Below are positions 21,377 to 33,846 of a stretch of DNA of 64,000 nt, piece after piece. The notes under the pieces were generated by a model, which had not been told where the DNA came from, searched no databases, and was given only the letters and a program-made list of their open reading frames with translations. Position 1 is the stretch's first letter. Each line of letters begins with the position of its first letter. The translations under genes were made by a program, and so were the position numbers. Source of the stretch: Nemopilema nomurai (taxonomy: Eukaryota > Cnidaria > Scyphozoa > Rhizostomeae > Rhizostomatidae); NCBI GenBank assembly GCA_003864495.1, contig ML133383.1:2377560-2441559 (forward strand). Reading direction: 5' to 3'.

Positions 21377-24300
21377 CTGCAAATTAAAAGAGGGGGAGAG
21401 AGATTTTAAAACCTAAGAAAAATAGAACTACGAACATCCCAAACAATATAAGATATGGGTAAATATACAACTTTCAAGAATGTGAAGGTAAAAGTGTAAG
21501 TAGTGAAGAAAGCTATAGGAAAATCATGACGTATTCCTGTAGATAGAAAATGTATGGGCTATTTGGGACAAGGATCCGTCTGTCCTGAAAAGCAAAAGCA
21601 GGTGTTTTGTCTATAATAGATGAGCAACAAGTGTGGAAGGCAGAGTCTATTGACCAAACAGAAGATTTGAGATAGCAGAAAGGATTGAAAACTAGCAAAC
21701 ATTAAGCAGATAAAGATCAATGAAGAAAAAATGAGTGGTCCAAAGACAATTAACTGTCGAAATGAAGGAAAAGTTTCTTCACACGAGAACTACGAAGATG
21801 GTGCATGCAGCGTGGGCAAGCAGAATCTTTGGGAAATGAATGCTGTGAAGTAATTTAGGTGCAGCTGAAAATAGTTGTGCGAAGAAAGGAAGGCCGATAA
21901 GGCTGGATGAGGGCAAGAGGATAAGGAATAGCAGAAAATACGAATTGTAAATAGATACACAACCTTGAAACCAAGAGCTTCAGCCATGGCCTTTGTTTTC
22001 TTGTTATATTCAACTCGATGCTCATGTCTTAGGTCAAGCATAAAGCTGTAAAAGAAATTACATACTGTAATTATATTTTATCATAAAAATACTACATCCA
22101 TAAAAACCTTTGGAGATAAAGACATCAAAACTAAGGCCTAAAAACAGGGAAGATATTGTAAAGACGAGGTCTTAAAATTTCACAATTGTATTGGTAAGCA
22201 AAGGCATATGTGCTGAGTATGAAAAGCTATATGTATAAATGAGGTGAGAGTATATATCAAATCCCAAACCATGACCAACTGGATTTATTGATGATTGATG
22301 ACAAGTGATTAATGACTAGGTATGATACGTGAAAATAGTTCTTCCTCTTACGCTCAACAGGTCGATTTAAATACATTTCTGGGGATCTGCTTAGGGTTGG
22401 GGGTGGGGTGAACACAGAGAGACATGAAATTTTAGCCTTTGTACTTGATTTTCATGAAACTAATTTTTGAGCAAACGAGACATTTCCACCTCTTTTACAG
22501 TGTTCCTTGATTAAATTATGACATTCTGATTCAAAATTACAGTGTTGTTGTAGTATATTGTTCATATTTAATGTAGTAAGTAAAAATGAAAGAATCTTAA
22601 GATATGACATTAACAAACAACTAGATACCCACTTGGATGACTCAATCATCAATCTTGAATTCTTGGAGATAATGGGCTTTATATCTTCTGTTAGAAGATG
22701 CACCATGCTAAAAAGGTATTTTTAAATAAATTTTTATTTCTTGAATAAAAGGTTGCTTCAAAGTCAAGAAAGACAACGGCTGTGAATCACTACTCAAAAG
22801 ATGAAACCTTTTTGTTTTCTTAGTTTCAAATAAATTCAAGCTAGTAAGAACTAGAACTGGCGTTGAACAAAGAATATGCTAAGGAAAAAATCCTTTTTTG
22901 TGAAAGAATCTCGTGGCAGCTATTGGTACCTCAATTATTCCCGAGAATCAAGATAAGACAAAAATTTCCAAAATGCATTGAAAGAACTGTGGTTTAGACT
23001 AAAATTGGATCATTGATTGACTTCGTTTAAGCAAAACAGATGGAGTAATGCTAGAGGCAAAACTTAAGATAAAAAGCATTCACAAAATGGATCTCACGTT
23101 GATGAAGTTTGCTGCTAAAACTCATGACAGTTAACATATCTTAAATAGAAAACCTGGCCAGTTTAATCAAGTCATCAAAGGAAAGCCTTCCGAAGGAATG
23201 GCTCGTAAATCACATGAATAAAACCAAAAAGTCTAGTTCTGCATACCTGTTTGATAGGAAGATAACATCAAATAGGCCTGAATATTTGGATTTTCGTGAA
23301 AGATCAGGCACTGAACCAATCGGAAGAAAGACAATTTTAAGACCATCTATGACGTCATATTCTGAAAAAGAGTGAACAAGTAATTGAAGCTAATGAATGA
23401 AAACCGAACAACGCTTATCATCACCAAACATTATAAATAAATTATGAATATATTATAAATATAAATATTATGACAAATATAAATATTATAAACATAGACT
23501 CAATGACAAACAAGGTATATTCAAAGACTGGTTGCAAGGGAATCGTCCACTTCAATAAAAAAATCGAGGTCAGATCTTAATTAGTGTTTATTTCAAGTGT
23601 TTATCCTTTCATCTGAAACTCTAGCATTAGCTTTAACGCTAACTTTATGAAGACAAAAAGTTTCACAGAATCAAATTTGTCAATAATTCATTAAACTTAG
23701 GAAAAAAATTACAATCAAAACATACTGAATTAAAAACGTAACAAGAACCAGTTAAATCGCAAGTACTATGATTCTTACTTGGAGGGGCTTTTGCACCAGC
23801 ATCTGATTTCTTCTCTTCAGTTTTTGCCTCTGATTCTTGTGGCAACTCTGCTTCCTCTTTTATTTCACTAAGCTCGGCTCTGGGGGACAATTTCTTCGTT
23901 ACACTGTCAGTTTTTAAAGGGCATAAACTGTATGCTTCGCCAGTCATCATTTCGTATATCCAAGCCGTGATGTTATGCTCAGCTACGTTTGTTGCCGTCT
24001 AGAAACCAAACTTCTGCCATCAAAAGTTGCAGAGTAACAACACTGGCCTCATAAGAGCGTCAATGTTGAAAATATTTATTGCAAACCCTAATAGGTTCCG
24101 GGGAATAAAAGATCTTGGGTACACAGAGGTGGACGGAATCAAATGGTAAGAATAATAATATTCGGGAGCATGTTATTTATTTGATAGTCCACTAAATTAA
24201 ACTGCATACAAAAGAGGAGCAATCTCTCTGAGGTTCACAAGCTGTCATCTGTAATTTTTCAAAATAAATGTCATCACAGTTTTTGTTCCCTTCCATCATT

Positions 24301-25267
24301 AAACAGCTACCTCTGAAACTCTGTTCATACCCTTACATAGACAACCATGTAACCATGTATGGTCTTTTACTACGAAAGCTAACCATAATATCATTGTTTG
24401 CATGCTTTTAGTCATACAGTGAAGACAGTTCCTTCAACATACCTTGACATAGATGTCATTGTTTTTCTTAAAAAGAGATTCTTCTTCGCTCTCAATGCCA
24501 TAAGACAAGTAAGGACTGTTCACAAGGTCACCCCAGTAGCCTCGCCTTGCAAACTTCTCTCCATCCTGGTAACACAAAGAAGACTGTTCGTGTCATTCCA
24601 TCTACTATAATGCAGGGGCATTTCGTGGACCAAAATGTTATTTTCATTAGCAGATCATGAAATACGTAATCATAAATCAACCAGATATGGCTAAGGGTGA
24701 AAGTAAAATAAATTGTCTTGGGTGAAATAATGGACGAGTGTAAGTCGACAAGGAAATGTTAAAGTGAAGGAAAAGTATTTAATATTTAGTTTGAAAGAAA
24801 GGAAAACTGACAATTTTTAGTGGATTGAATGTGACGTTTTTATAAGAGGTAGCTATTATAGGGCTCAAAAATAAAAGAGCAGAGAAAATGTTAGTATGCC
24901 CGAATAATCGGAAATGCTTTCAATTGAAATGTAGAAAACTACCTTTCTCTAAAGATCACATAAGGGCCATTTTTATTTTATTTCATGATGAGACCATAAA
25001 GATAATCCTTAGACCAGACCTGGAAATCTTTTGCTTTTAGAGGAACTTTTTTTAATTACAGTTGTAACTATGACATACCCTAGATAGAAACGTGCACCTA
25101 GCTAAATTTTAAGGAAATATGATTCTCCAAAGAAATCATACCTTCTTGATGATAATACCAGAGGCCAAAGTTCTGTTTGGAACCTCGTAAGAAGAATCTT
25201 CCCTTAGTTCAAAAGCAACGCCACTCTCTCGCCATGTCTGATACTCCTTGAAATTTATAACTGGGGC
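21302..25267 (-). CDS. DNAAF3: Dynein axonemal assembly factor 3, last seven exons (5' missing)
   Basis: Seven minus-strand exons with matching phases encode 271 C-terminal residues. Diagnostic blocks: '[18 protein letters not shown]' then '[10 protein letters not shown]'; '[20 protein letters not shown]'; '[14 protein letters not shown]'; '[18 protein letters not shown]'; '[14 protein letters not shown]'; '[20 protein letters not shown]'. They occur in the same order in the DNAAF3/PF22 family. The protein acts in the cytoplasm of ciliated cells in pre-assembly of outer and inner dynein arms, so this animal has motile cilia. A charged Glu/Lys-rich linker in exon C (23779-23998) separates two conserved blocks. 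The family is about 450-550 residues, so about 200 N-terminal residues are missing. No upstream exon was found between 25268 and the satellite at 29.1 kb. Either a very long intron spans the array, or the locus is truncated or misassembled. Confidence 0.92.
21964..22045 (-). CDS. DNAAF3: DNAAF3 exon F
   Basis: Acceptor TTTTACAG, donor AAG|GTTGTG (weak after GT). One base plus 27 codons, [16 protein letters not shown] and on to ALGFK; ends in phase 0. Confidence 0.9.
22633..22707 (-). CDS. DNAAF3: DNAAF3 exon E
   Basis: Acceptor CTTTTTAG, donor CCAA|GTGGGT. 75 bp; one base completes Ser, then [13 protein letters not shown], ending with two bases. Phase 2/2. Confidence 0.88.
23247..23361 (-). 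CDS. DNAAF3: DNAAF3 exon D
   Basis: Acceptor CTTTTTCAG, donor AACAG|GTATGC. Two bases, 37 codons, two bases (phase 1 to 2). Encodes the '[19 protein letters not shown]' block and 'LFDVIFLSN'. Confidence 0.92.
23779..23998 (-). CDS. DNAAF3: DNAAF3 exon C
   Basis: Acceptor TTTCTAG, donor CCAA|GTAAGA. 73 codons plus one base (phase 0 to 1). Starts [13 protein letters not shown]. Its second half is a low-complexity Glu/Lys/Ala linker. Confidence 0.9.
24443..24565 (-). CDS. DNAAF3: DNAAF3 exon B
   Basis: Acceptor GTTACCAG, donor AAG|GTATGT. 41 codons, phase 0/0. Contains RRGYWGD, the most conserved block of the family. Confidence 0.93.
25142..25267 (-). CDS. DNAAF3: DNAAF3 exon A (first in window)
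   Basis: Acceptor TTTTTTCAG (AG at 25269-25268), donor AAG|GTATGA at 25142/25141. 42 whole codons, phase 0 at both ends. Begins [12 protein letters not shown]. Confidence 0.92.
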
Positions 25268-27647
25268 CTGAAAAAATAAGTGCAATATAGAAAACAAATA
25301 AAAATAGATGAGAGGACAGAACGGAGCAATGAACCACCATGACAAGATGTTTTGAGTTTGAAGAAAATTTTATGCTCTAGCATTAATGTTATGTAAGGTA
25401 CAACTTAGCTTTAGAAGCTAATTTGCAAACATCTAGACACGGATACAATTATCTTATACACAATTAATGTTTCAACATATTCTCCATTTAGTCACGAGTC
25501 ATAGTTACACAAGTTCAAATCCATTCTTGAATCAATTTATTATCTTCAATCATTGACAGCGTGATTATATTAATAGTGCTAATCATGCTAAAAAATAATG
25601 GGACAATGATATACTACACTAGCCTATTTTAAGCAGCGCTCATGTCATGAGCAGCATGTTGAAAAAGTCATAAAACCTGCCACTATATGATGAAGTAAAT
25701 GATAAAATACAAAATGATCAAGAAATTTCAACAAAACTAGAAATTATAAACAGCTGCCGAGGTAGCACAGGACCAACGCCTATGTAGTCTAGAGAACTGT
25801 TTCTAAAACACTGTTTCCGTAAACTACAGAAGAGATTTCCAGCAAACCTTCATAACGAGACTGGCTAGACATCAGAAGTTGACGGCTAATTGTGACGTCA
25901 TAATAATAAACAGCCGCAACAACTATACCACGAGCAGTCTGCAGGCGATTACTCATTTCGTTGGCTGGAGCATTAGCAGAGGATTGCAAGAGAATTCGAA
26001 GAGAGGATGACGCCGATAACGAGACATCAGGGTAAGGGTTTTTGTAAAACTTTTTGCGGAAGATAAAATGAGCTTGATGCTTGATAATATTGTATTGCAA
26101 GGGAGCAATGTTGCAAGGAGAAATGGTTCATTTGAAGGAAAATAAGGCGTAAGATTGCTGCTCATTCGAAATAACGGAATCGATGTTAAAGTATTTTTAA
26201 GAGAGCGAATAAAAACAGCTCAGTTAAAATATATTTTCGCAATGGAAGGGAAAAGGTGGGTAAAGATTGTAGAACAAAACGATTTTATATTCCAAGAAAT
26301 CAAATTCAAAATTGATAGTTGTTCGAAATAACGGCATTGAGATCAAAAGGATTTAAACTGATATTTATAAGGAGCTCAAGTAAAACGGTATGTTTTAACA
26401 TGGAATAATATATTCGTAATTGCATAGTATTTTAGTTGGATTCAAATATGATGTTCCAAAAAATAAGAAGCATTAAATGTAAGTAAACTGAAAGCCATTA
26501 ATAGTAGAGTCGTAGCAGCAATAATCGGTAATTACAAATAACTCAAGTAGAACAAGAAATAAATGACACAAAATTTGTAGTGAACGTAGAAGAAGCAGGA
26601 ATCGTAAATCATATTGAAATTTATATACAAACTAGTTCAAGTTGAAATAAGGGTTTATGAGAGTATAGCATCCTGATTGTAGGGTAACGTATTCCTCTTT
26701 CACATAAAACCAGAGTAAAATAGCAGATCACTCTACATACATACGTGCATTTCAATTTATAACGCAGGTTAATAAAGGCTGCAATACTGCAGATCTGGGC
26801 CGGCAAAAAACATTTAGAAAATGACATACTCACAAAAAATGCAGTGTTACAAAATAATTAAAAATTCGTTTTAGGGAATAAGATCTCAAAGGTACGAACA
26901 ATTTATGCCCACATTGCTATTGAAAGTAGTTTTGTTTCAAAATTAGTCCTCACAATGATGTCTTAAATCGTTCTTAGTTTTTCTTCAAAGGTTTTCATAT
27001 TCTTTATGGTCTTTATGTTGCATCACTAATTCCTACCTAATTTCAAATAACTGGTAATTTGAAACTGTTCCTACTTATCTCTTGTTGGGACTAATTACAT
27101 AAAAACTTTTCTCTTTCCCGGCTCGCGTCCGTGGAAACACTTTGCATATTCGCAATCATTCTTCGACTACATATGGATGAGAATGGTAGCCATCTTGCTG
27201 CCACCAATGTGATCTCATTGTCCTGATATTCAGGCAATGCTTTACTATCCTTGGTGCTCTTACGTTAACCATTTCAAGGTTCTGTTATCCGCTTTCTTAT
27301 GGGGTGCGGTTACAGCCAAAATAGTGCAAATGCCTTTTGTAAAATTGCACCTAGCATCGACCCAACGAAACCATTTGCATCTGTATTTATTTCTACCTAA
27401 CATCTGAAGGTAGTTTTTAGGAAACTGATAAGCTTCAGCTTATCGGGCAGCGACCAGGTCCTTCCTTTTGATGTGACCACACCTCGAAATTCCTTATGCC
27501 TGGCAGAATAAATTCTTAGGCTTATTGTGTCTAAGTATTCTTGATACTCTATGTAAGTTAGTTCCCGGCTCCAAGTTATAAAGAAGGATATCAGGTTGCG
27601 AAAAAATTTACCACGCTATGAAACAAAAAGTTTTATAAATTAGAGAA
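25268..27647. other. DNAAF3 upstream flank or intron, with one coding-like frame
   Basis: No DNAAF3 exon recognised. At 25789-26100 (minus) a 103-codon frame without an upstream ATG reads like protein ('SNRLQTARGIVVAAVYYYDV', then 'LMSSQSRYEGLLEISSVVYG') and the DNA is less AT-rich than around it. It may be an exon of something unidentified. The two stretches near 26165-26260 and 26300-26420 share phrases ('ttcgaaataacgg') and look like diverged duplicates. Between 27120 and 27420 there is moderately GC-richer DNA of unknown origin. Confidence 0.3.
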
Positions 27648-27830
27648 TACCATTTTACAAAGAAGAAAGTGGCATTATATGGCATAGGAGTACCATTTCA
27701 CAAAAAAACTAGTACGATTTAAAAAAAAACAGAGGGTACCATTTTGAAAAAGAAAAGGTATCATTTTATAAAACAGCGGGTATCATTTTTTGAAACGATA
27801 AAATTTTGGAAAACAGATGGTACCGCAGTT
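27648..27830. repeat. Degenerate tandem repeat of 'gtaccattttacaaa'
   Basis: Five to six diverged copies of a phrase close to 'gtaccattttacaaaa', spaced about 25-35 bp, immediately next to the reverse-transcriptase remnant. It may be the variable 3' tail region of that element (inference). Confidence 0.6.
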
Positions 27831-28273
27831 ATTATAAAATGGGTCGGATAGTCTCCTCCATTTCAGTTGCTGCTCTATAATAGTCCCTAGGTACTTCGTC
27901 TTCTTTACATATTCAATGATCTCATTCCCTAGATTTATTGGCATAAGCGGTCTTTTGAACTCGGACTTGGCTATTATCATTGCCACTGACATGATGAATA
28001 GTCAGCTGACTGCAAATATACCAGATGCTTTGACAATCTTTAATTAACTTCATAGCTACAACAGCTTCATCGGGACCGGAACAGTCGGGACCCGAGGAAT
28101 GATCCCTGTAAGACTCCATTTCCAACTACTTTTAGCGTTGATTTGCTTCTGCTGATTTCAACAAACTAACATATGTCCATCAAATAGCTTTTTATTAGCT
28201 TGCACACATCTCTTGAAATACCAGTTGCAAATAGTTTCCTTAGGAGTACTTTGTGGTTTATCGTATCAAACAT
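27783..28273 (-). mobile_element. Non-LTR retrotransposon reverse-transcriptase remnant
   Basis: Three minus-strand pieces in the right order but different frames. At 28273-28166 'MFDTINHKVLLRKLFATGIS' with 'KLIKSYL' is the FDTIDHxxLLxKL block just ahead of the RT palm motifs. At about 28085-27990 is 'DEAVVAMKLIKDCQSIWYI', where the catalytic YADD region should be, but the Asp pair is not intact. At 27992-27850 is 'INLGNEIIEYVKKTKYLGTI' followed by 'EQQLKW', the KYLG block of the RT thumb. Frameshifts and loss of the catalytic motif make it dead. Clade (RTE, Jockey or CR1-like) cannot be set by eye. Confidence 0.75.
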
Positions 28274-29146
28274 TCTTTAAATGAGACTTTCTTGTTAACT
28301 ATTGCATCTTTCAATTTTACAGACACTCATAGTAACATGGTTCTCCGCTGAGACTAGCTTTACATCTCCACTGAATTATACTTTGAATTATACTTGACAG
28401 ATTCTAGAGCTTTGTATGGTCATCCAGCTGTAGACCATCTATACTTCCATGTTCTTTACTTGGCACAGAAAAGAGACTTTTCTGTGGCTTTTATTACGTA
28501 TCTCTAAACCTTTCCATTAGCGTTAATGTAAAAAAAACTTCTTCTAAGAATCTCTGGGATAAAGATATTGTCGTGTGTTCGTATGTGTGAGCAGGCACAT
28601 ACAAATTAATATAAATAAAGGCAATATCAACAGATTAACTTAGAAGATATGAGAGGATATATAGATATAAACATTAAAATTGCTAAAATAGCCTCCAAGA
28701 TCTAATTGAACCAGCAGCGTTAAAAATGTAAAGTTAGAAGTTAAAAGTATGTCCAAAAAATCAAGTATATAGCTCAAATGAAAAGAAGCATTTCAAAAAA
28801 GAAATACATTGAACATTATCGAAAGACGTTACTCATTGGACAACAAAAACAACAAAAAATTTATAAAGAGTTTTTGAAGCAGCGATAGCAAAATGCATTG
28901 ATGGAAACATAAAACATAAGAAAATGCTGTCTATTTGTAGATATGCAATAGCGCAGAAAACTGAAAGCTCAAACGCAAGGAGCAATCGATAAAAAGAAAA
29001 CACTTCAATGTCATTGGAGATGAGTAAACTCAGAGAGTCAAGAATGTGGAAGTGCGATGTATAAACAAAACGGTAGAAGGCTTTTTGCCATTAGGACCGC
29101 GCATGGGTCTTGTGAAGTAAGCAGGATTGACGGACTTATTTTTTAC
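28274..29146. other. Flank between retroelement and satellite array
   Basis: AT-rich. 28274-28520 on the minus strand still carries faint RT-like phrases and is probably the older 5' part of the same remnant. From about 28600 to 29146 nothing is recognised; this is single-copy sequence up to the array edge. Confidence 0.4.
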
Positions 29147-29585
29147 TATGACGTCAAATTGATTGATATACGCCACAACTATAAATTTGGAAGAATCGAT
29201 AAACGAGAAACCAGTTCACTCGTGAAGCAGCAGCGCAGGGATTGCCAAAAGATAGCTCTTGGGTGACGAAAGAAACGGTTCAAGAAATTAACCAAAACGG
29301 TATTCAACAAAGCAATATCCAAAAGAACAACCTCCATCTTGTGTTTGCGAATAGACAGTGAGAATTAAAATCAGTTCGTTCTAACACTCAAAGAATATCA
29401 ACGTCGGTAAGTACAATACATAAAAAGTAATATTTTTTATGACACTCCGACAAGTCATTGTAGCGAATGATATACTAAAAGATGTAATGAACCATCAATG
29501 TATACTCATTCGGTACGTTTAATATAAAAATCGTACAAATCTGTTGTCAATTAATATTACATATTCGCATTAGGAAAGGGCTTTG
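29147..29585 (+). repeat. Cassette 1 (edge copy, partial, divergent)
   Basis: Resembles the other cassettes only from the CRE onward (TGACGTCA 29149-29156, TATAAAT 29180-29186, donor-like G|GTAAGTAC at 29407). The left diverged monomer and the first part of the core are absent; upstream is single-copy DNA. Its reading frame is broken relative to the others. It marks the left boundary of the array and is either an old edge copy or close to the source. Confidence 0.9.
29149..29186 (+). promoter_or_regulatory. CRE plus TATA box, promoter-like (cassette 1)
   Basis: TGACGTCA, 23 bp, then TATAAAT: the same spacing as in all other cassettes despite substitutions around it (for example ACAAC for ACACC just before TATA). 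This is the arrangement of a CREB/ATF-type core promoter. An initiator-like TTCACTC lies about 30 bp after TATA, as expected for a start site. Transcription itself is inferred. Confidence 0.4.
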
Positions 29586-32500
29586 TAAAGGCTCGTCAAT
29601 GCCTTAATAGAAATGTAGTAGATGCAAAACACAACCGATGTATATTGATTCGGTAGCATCTATGTTGAGTTGTAATATCATTGTAACCTGTAGTCAATCA
29701 ATGTAAAAAATCGTCATAAAAACATCATTGTAAAGGCTCGTCAACACCTTGATAGAAATGCAGAAGATGTAAAGCACAACCGATGTATATTGATTCGATA
29801 GCATGTATGTTGAGTTGTAATATAATTGTAACCTGTAGTCAATCAATGTAAAAAAATCGTCATAAAAACAGAATTGTAAAGGCTCGTCAATGCCTTAATA
29901 GAAATGCAGAAGATGTAAAGCACAACCAATGAATATTCATTTGGTAATATGTATGTTGAATAGTAATATTATTGTAATATGTAGTCAATTAATGTAAAAT
30001 AATGTAGCATCTGTGTTGAGTTGTAATATCATTGTAACCTGTAGTCAATCAATGTAAAAAAATCGTCATAAAAACAGAATTGTAAAGGCTCGTCAATGCC
30101 TTGATAGAAATGCAGAAGATGTAAAGCACAACCAATGTATATTGATTTGACAGTATGTATGCTGAGTAGTAATATCATTGTAACCTGTAGTCAATCAATG
30201 TAAAAAATCGTCATAAAAACATCATTGTAAAGGCTCGTCAATGCCTTGATAGAAATACAGAAGATGTAAAGCACAACCGATGTATATTGATTCGATAGCA
30301 TGTATGTTGAGTAGTAATATTATTGTAATATGTAGTCAATTAATGTAAAAAATCGTCATAAAAACATCATTGTAAAGGCTCGTCAACGCCTTGATAGAAA
30401 TGCAGAAGATGTAAAGCACAACCAATGTTTATTGATTCGGTAGCATCTGTGTTGAGTTGTAATATAATTGTAACCTGTAGTCAATCAATGTAAAAAAATC
30501 GTCATAAAAACAGAATTGTAAAGGCTCGTCAACGCCTTGATAGAAATGCAGAAGATGTAAAGCACAACCAATGTTTATTGATTCGATAGCATGTATGTTG
30601 AGTTGTAATATCATTGTAACCTGTAGTCAATCAATGTAAAAAATCGTCATAAAAACATCATTGTAAAGGCTCGTCAACGCCTTGATAGAAATGCAGAAGA
30701 TGTAAAGCACAACCAATGAATATTCATTTGGTAATATGTATGTTGAATAGTAATATTATTGTAATATGTAGTCAATTAATGTAAAATACTCGTCACAAAA
30801 ATATCATTGTAAAGGCTTGTCAATGCCTTGATAGAAATGCAGAAGATGTAAAGCACAACCAATGTTTATTGATTCGATAGCATGTATGTTGAGTAGTAAT
30901 ATTATTGTAACCTGTAGTCAGTTAATGTAAACAATTCGCCATAAAAACAGCATTGTAAGGATGCTCGTCAATGCCTTGATAGAAATGCAGAAGATGTCAA
31001 ACACAATCAATGTTTATTGATTCGATAGCATGTATGTTGAGTTGTAATATCATTGTAACCTGTAGTCAATCAATGTAAAAAATTCGCCATAAAAACAGCA
31101 TTGTAAAGGCTCGTCAATGCCTTGATAGAAATGTAGTAGAAGCAAAACACAACCGATGTATATAGATTCGGTAGCATCTATGTTGAGTAGTAATATTATT
31201 GTAACCTGTAGTCAGTTAATGTAAACAATTCGCCATAAAAACAGCATTGTAAAGGCTCGTCAATGCCTTGATAGAAATGCAGAAGATGTAAAACACAACC
31301 AATGTTTATTGATTCGATAGCATGTATGTTGAGTTGTAATATCATTGTAACCTGTAGTCAATGAATGTAAAAAATTCGCCATAAAAACAGCATTGTAAAG
31401 GCTTGTCAATGCCTTAATAGAAATGTAGTAGAAGCAAAACACAACCGATGTATATAGATTCGGTAGCATCTATGTTGAGTAGTAATATTATTGTAACCTG
31501 TAGTCAGTTAATGTAAAAGATTCGTCATAAAAACAGCATTGTAAAGGCTCCTAAATGCCTTGATAGAAATGTAGTGGATGTAAAACACAACCAATGTTTA
31601 TTGATTCGGTAGCATCTATGTTGAGTTGTAATATCATTGTAACCTGTAGTCAATCAATGTAAAAAAATCGTCATAAAAACATCATTGTAAAGGCTTGTCA
31701 ATGCCTTGATAGAAATGCAGAAGATGTAAAGCACAACCAGTGAATATTTATTTGGTAATATGTATGTTGAGTAGTAATATTATTGTAACCTGTAGTCAAT
31801 GAATGTAAAAAATCGTCATAAAAACATCATTGTAAAGGCTTGTCAATGCCTTGATAGAAATGCAGAAGATGTAAAGCACAACCAGTGAATATTTATTTGG
31901 TAATATGTATGTTGAGTAGTAATATCATTGTAACCTGTAGTCAATCAATGTAAAAAATCGTCATAAAAACAGCATTGTAAAGGCTCGTCAATGCCTTGAT
32001 AGAAATGTAGTAGAAGAAAACACAACCGATGTATATTGATTCGGTAGCATCTGTGTGAGTTGTAATATATTGTAACCTGTAGTCAATCAATGTAAAAAAT
32101 CGTCATAAAAACAGAATTGTAAAGGCTCGTCAATGCCTTGATAGAAATGCAGAAGATGTAAAGCACAACCGATGTATATTGATTTGACAGTATGTATGCT
32201 GAGTAGTAATATTATTGTAACCTGTAGTCAATCAATGTAAAAAATCGTCATAAAAACATCATTGTAAAGGCTCGTCAATGCCTTAATAGAAATGTAGTAG
32301 ATGCAAAACACAACCGATGTATATTGATTCGGTAGCATCTATGTTGAGTAGTAATATTATTGTAACCTGTAGTCAGATAATGTAAAAAATTCGCCATAAA
32401 AACAGCATTGTAAAGGCTCCTCAATGCCTTGATAGAAATGTAGTGGATTTAAAACACAACCGATGTATATTGATTCGGTAGCATCTGTGTTGAGTAGTAA

Positions 32501-33846
32501 TATTATTGTAACCTGTACTCAATTTATGTAAAAGATTCGTCATAAAAACATCATTGTAAAGGCTCGTCAATGCCTTGATAGAAATGCAGAAGATTAAAGC
32601 ACAACCGATGTATATTGATTCGATAGCATCTATGTTGAGTAGTAATATTATTGTAACCTGTACTCAATTTATGTAAAAGATTCGTCATAAAAACATCATT
32701 GTAAAGGCTCGTCAATGCCTTGATAGAAATGTAGTAGATGTAAAACAAAACCGATGTATATTGATTCGATAGCATCTATGTTGAGTAGTAATATTATTGT
32801 AACCTGTACTCAATTTATGTAAAAGATTCGTCATATAAACATCATTGTAAAGGCTCGTCAGTGCCTTGATAAAAATGTAGTAGAAGCAAAACACAACCGA
32901 TGTATATAGATTCGGTAGCATCTATGTTGAGTAGTAATATTATTGTAACCTGTAGTCAGTTAATGTAAAAGATTCGTCATAAAAACAGCATTGTAAAGGC
33001 TCGTCAATGCCTTGATAGAAATGTAGTAGATGTAAAACACAACCGATGTATATTGATTCGGTAGCATCTATGTTGAGTAGTAATATTATTGTAACCTGTA
33101 GTCAATGAATGTCAAAAAATCGTCATAAAAACATCATTGTAAAGGCTCGTCAATGCCTTAATAGAAATGTAGTAGATGCAAAACACAACCGATGTATATT
33201 GATTCGGTAGCATCTATGTTGAGTTGTAATATCATTGTAACCTGTAGTCAATCAATGTAAAAAAATCGTCATAAAAACATCATTGTAAAGGCTTGTCAAT
33301 GCCTTGATAGAAATGCAGAAGATGTAAAGCACAACCAATGAATATTAATTTGGTAATATGTATGTTGAGTAGTAATATTATTGTAACCTGTAGTCAATCA
33401 ATGTAAAAAAATCGTCATAAAAACATCATTGTAAAGGCTTGTCAATGCCTTGATAGAAATGCAGAAGATGTAAAGCACAACGAGTGAATATTTATTTGGT
33501 AATATGTATGTTGAGTAGTAATATCATTGTAACCTGTAGTCAATCAATGTAAAAAATCGTCATAAAAACATCATTGTAAAGGCTCGTCAATGCCTTAATA
33601 GAAATGTAGTAGAAGCAAAACACAACCGATGTATATTGATTCGGTAGCATCTGTGTTGAGTTGTAATATCATTGTAACCTGTAGTCAATCAATGTAAAAA
33701 AATCGTCATAAAAACAGAATTGTAAAGGCTCGTCAATGCCTTCATAGAAATGCAGAAGATGTAAAGCACAACCGATGTATATTGATTTGACAGTATGTAT
33801 GCTGAGTAGTAATATTATTGTAACCTGTAGTCAGTTAATGTAAAAT
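29586..33846. repeat. Satellite block 1, about 29 monomers
   Basis: 4,261 bp of 146-bp monomers, the most heterogeneous block. Its first half has many GCAGAAGATG-type monomers, and there are variants with AATATTCATTTGG at the position of GTATATTGATTCGG. A partial duplicate of 30429-30720 recurs at 41583-41874. Confidence 0.95.

Noticed and set aside
21513..21698. Additional DNAAF3 exon between F and G (acceptor TTTTCAG near 21587)
   Set aside because: The segment has a good acceptor and an open phase-0 frame, but no GT donor follows; exon F joins G directly in phase.
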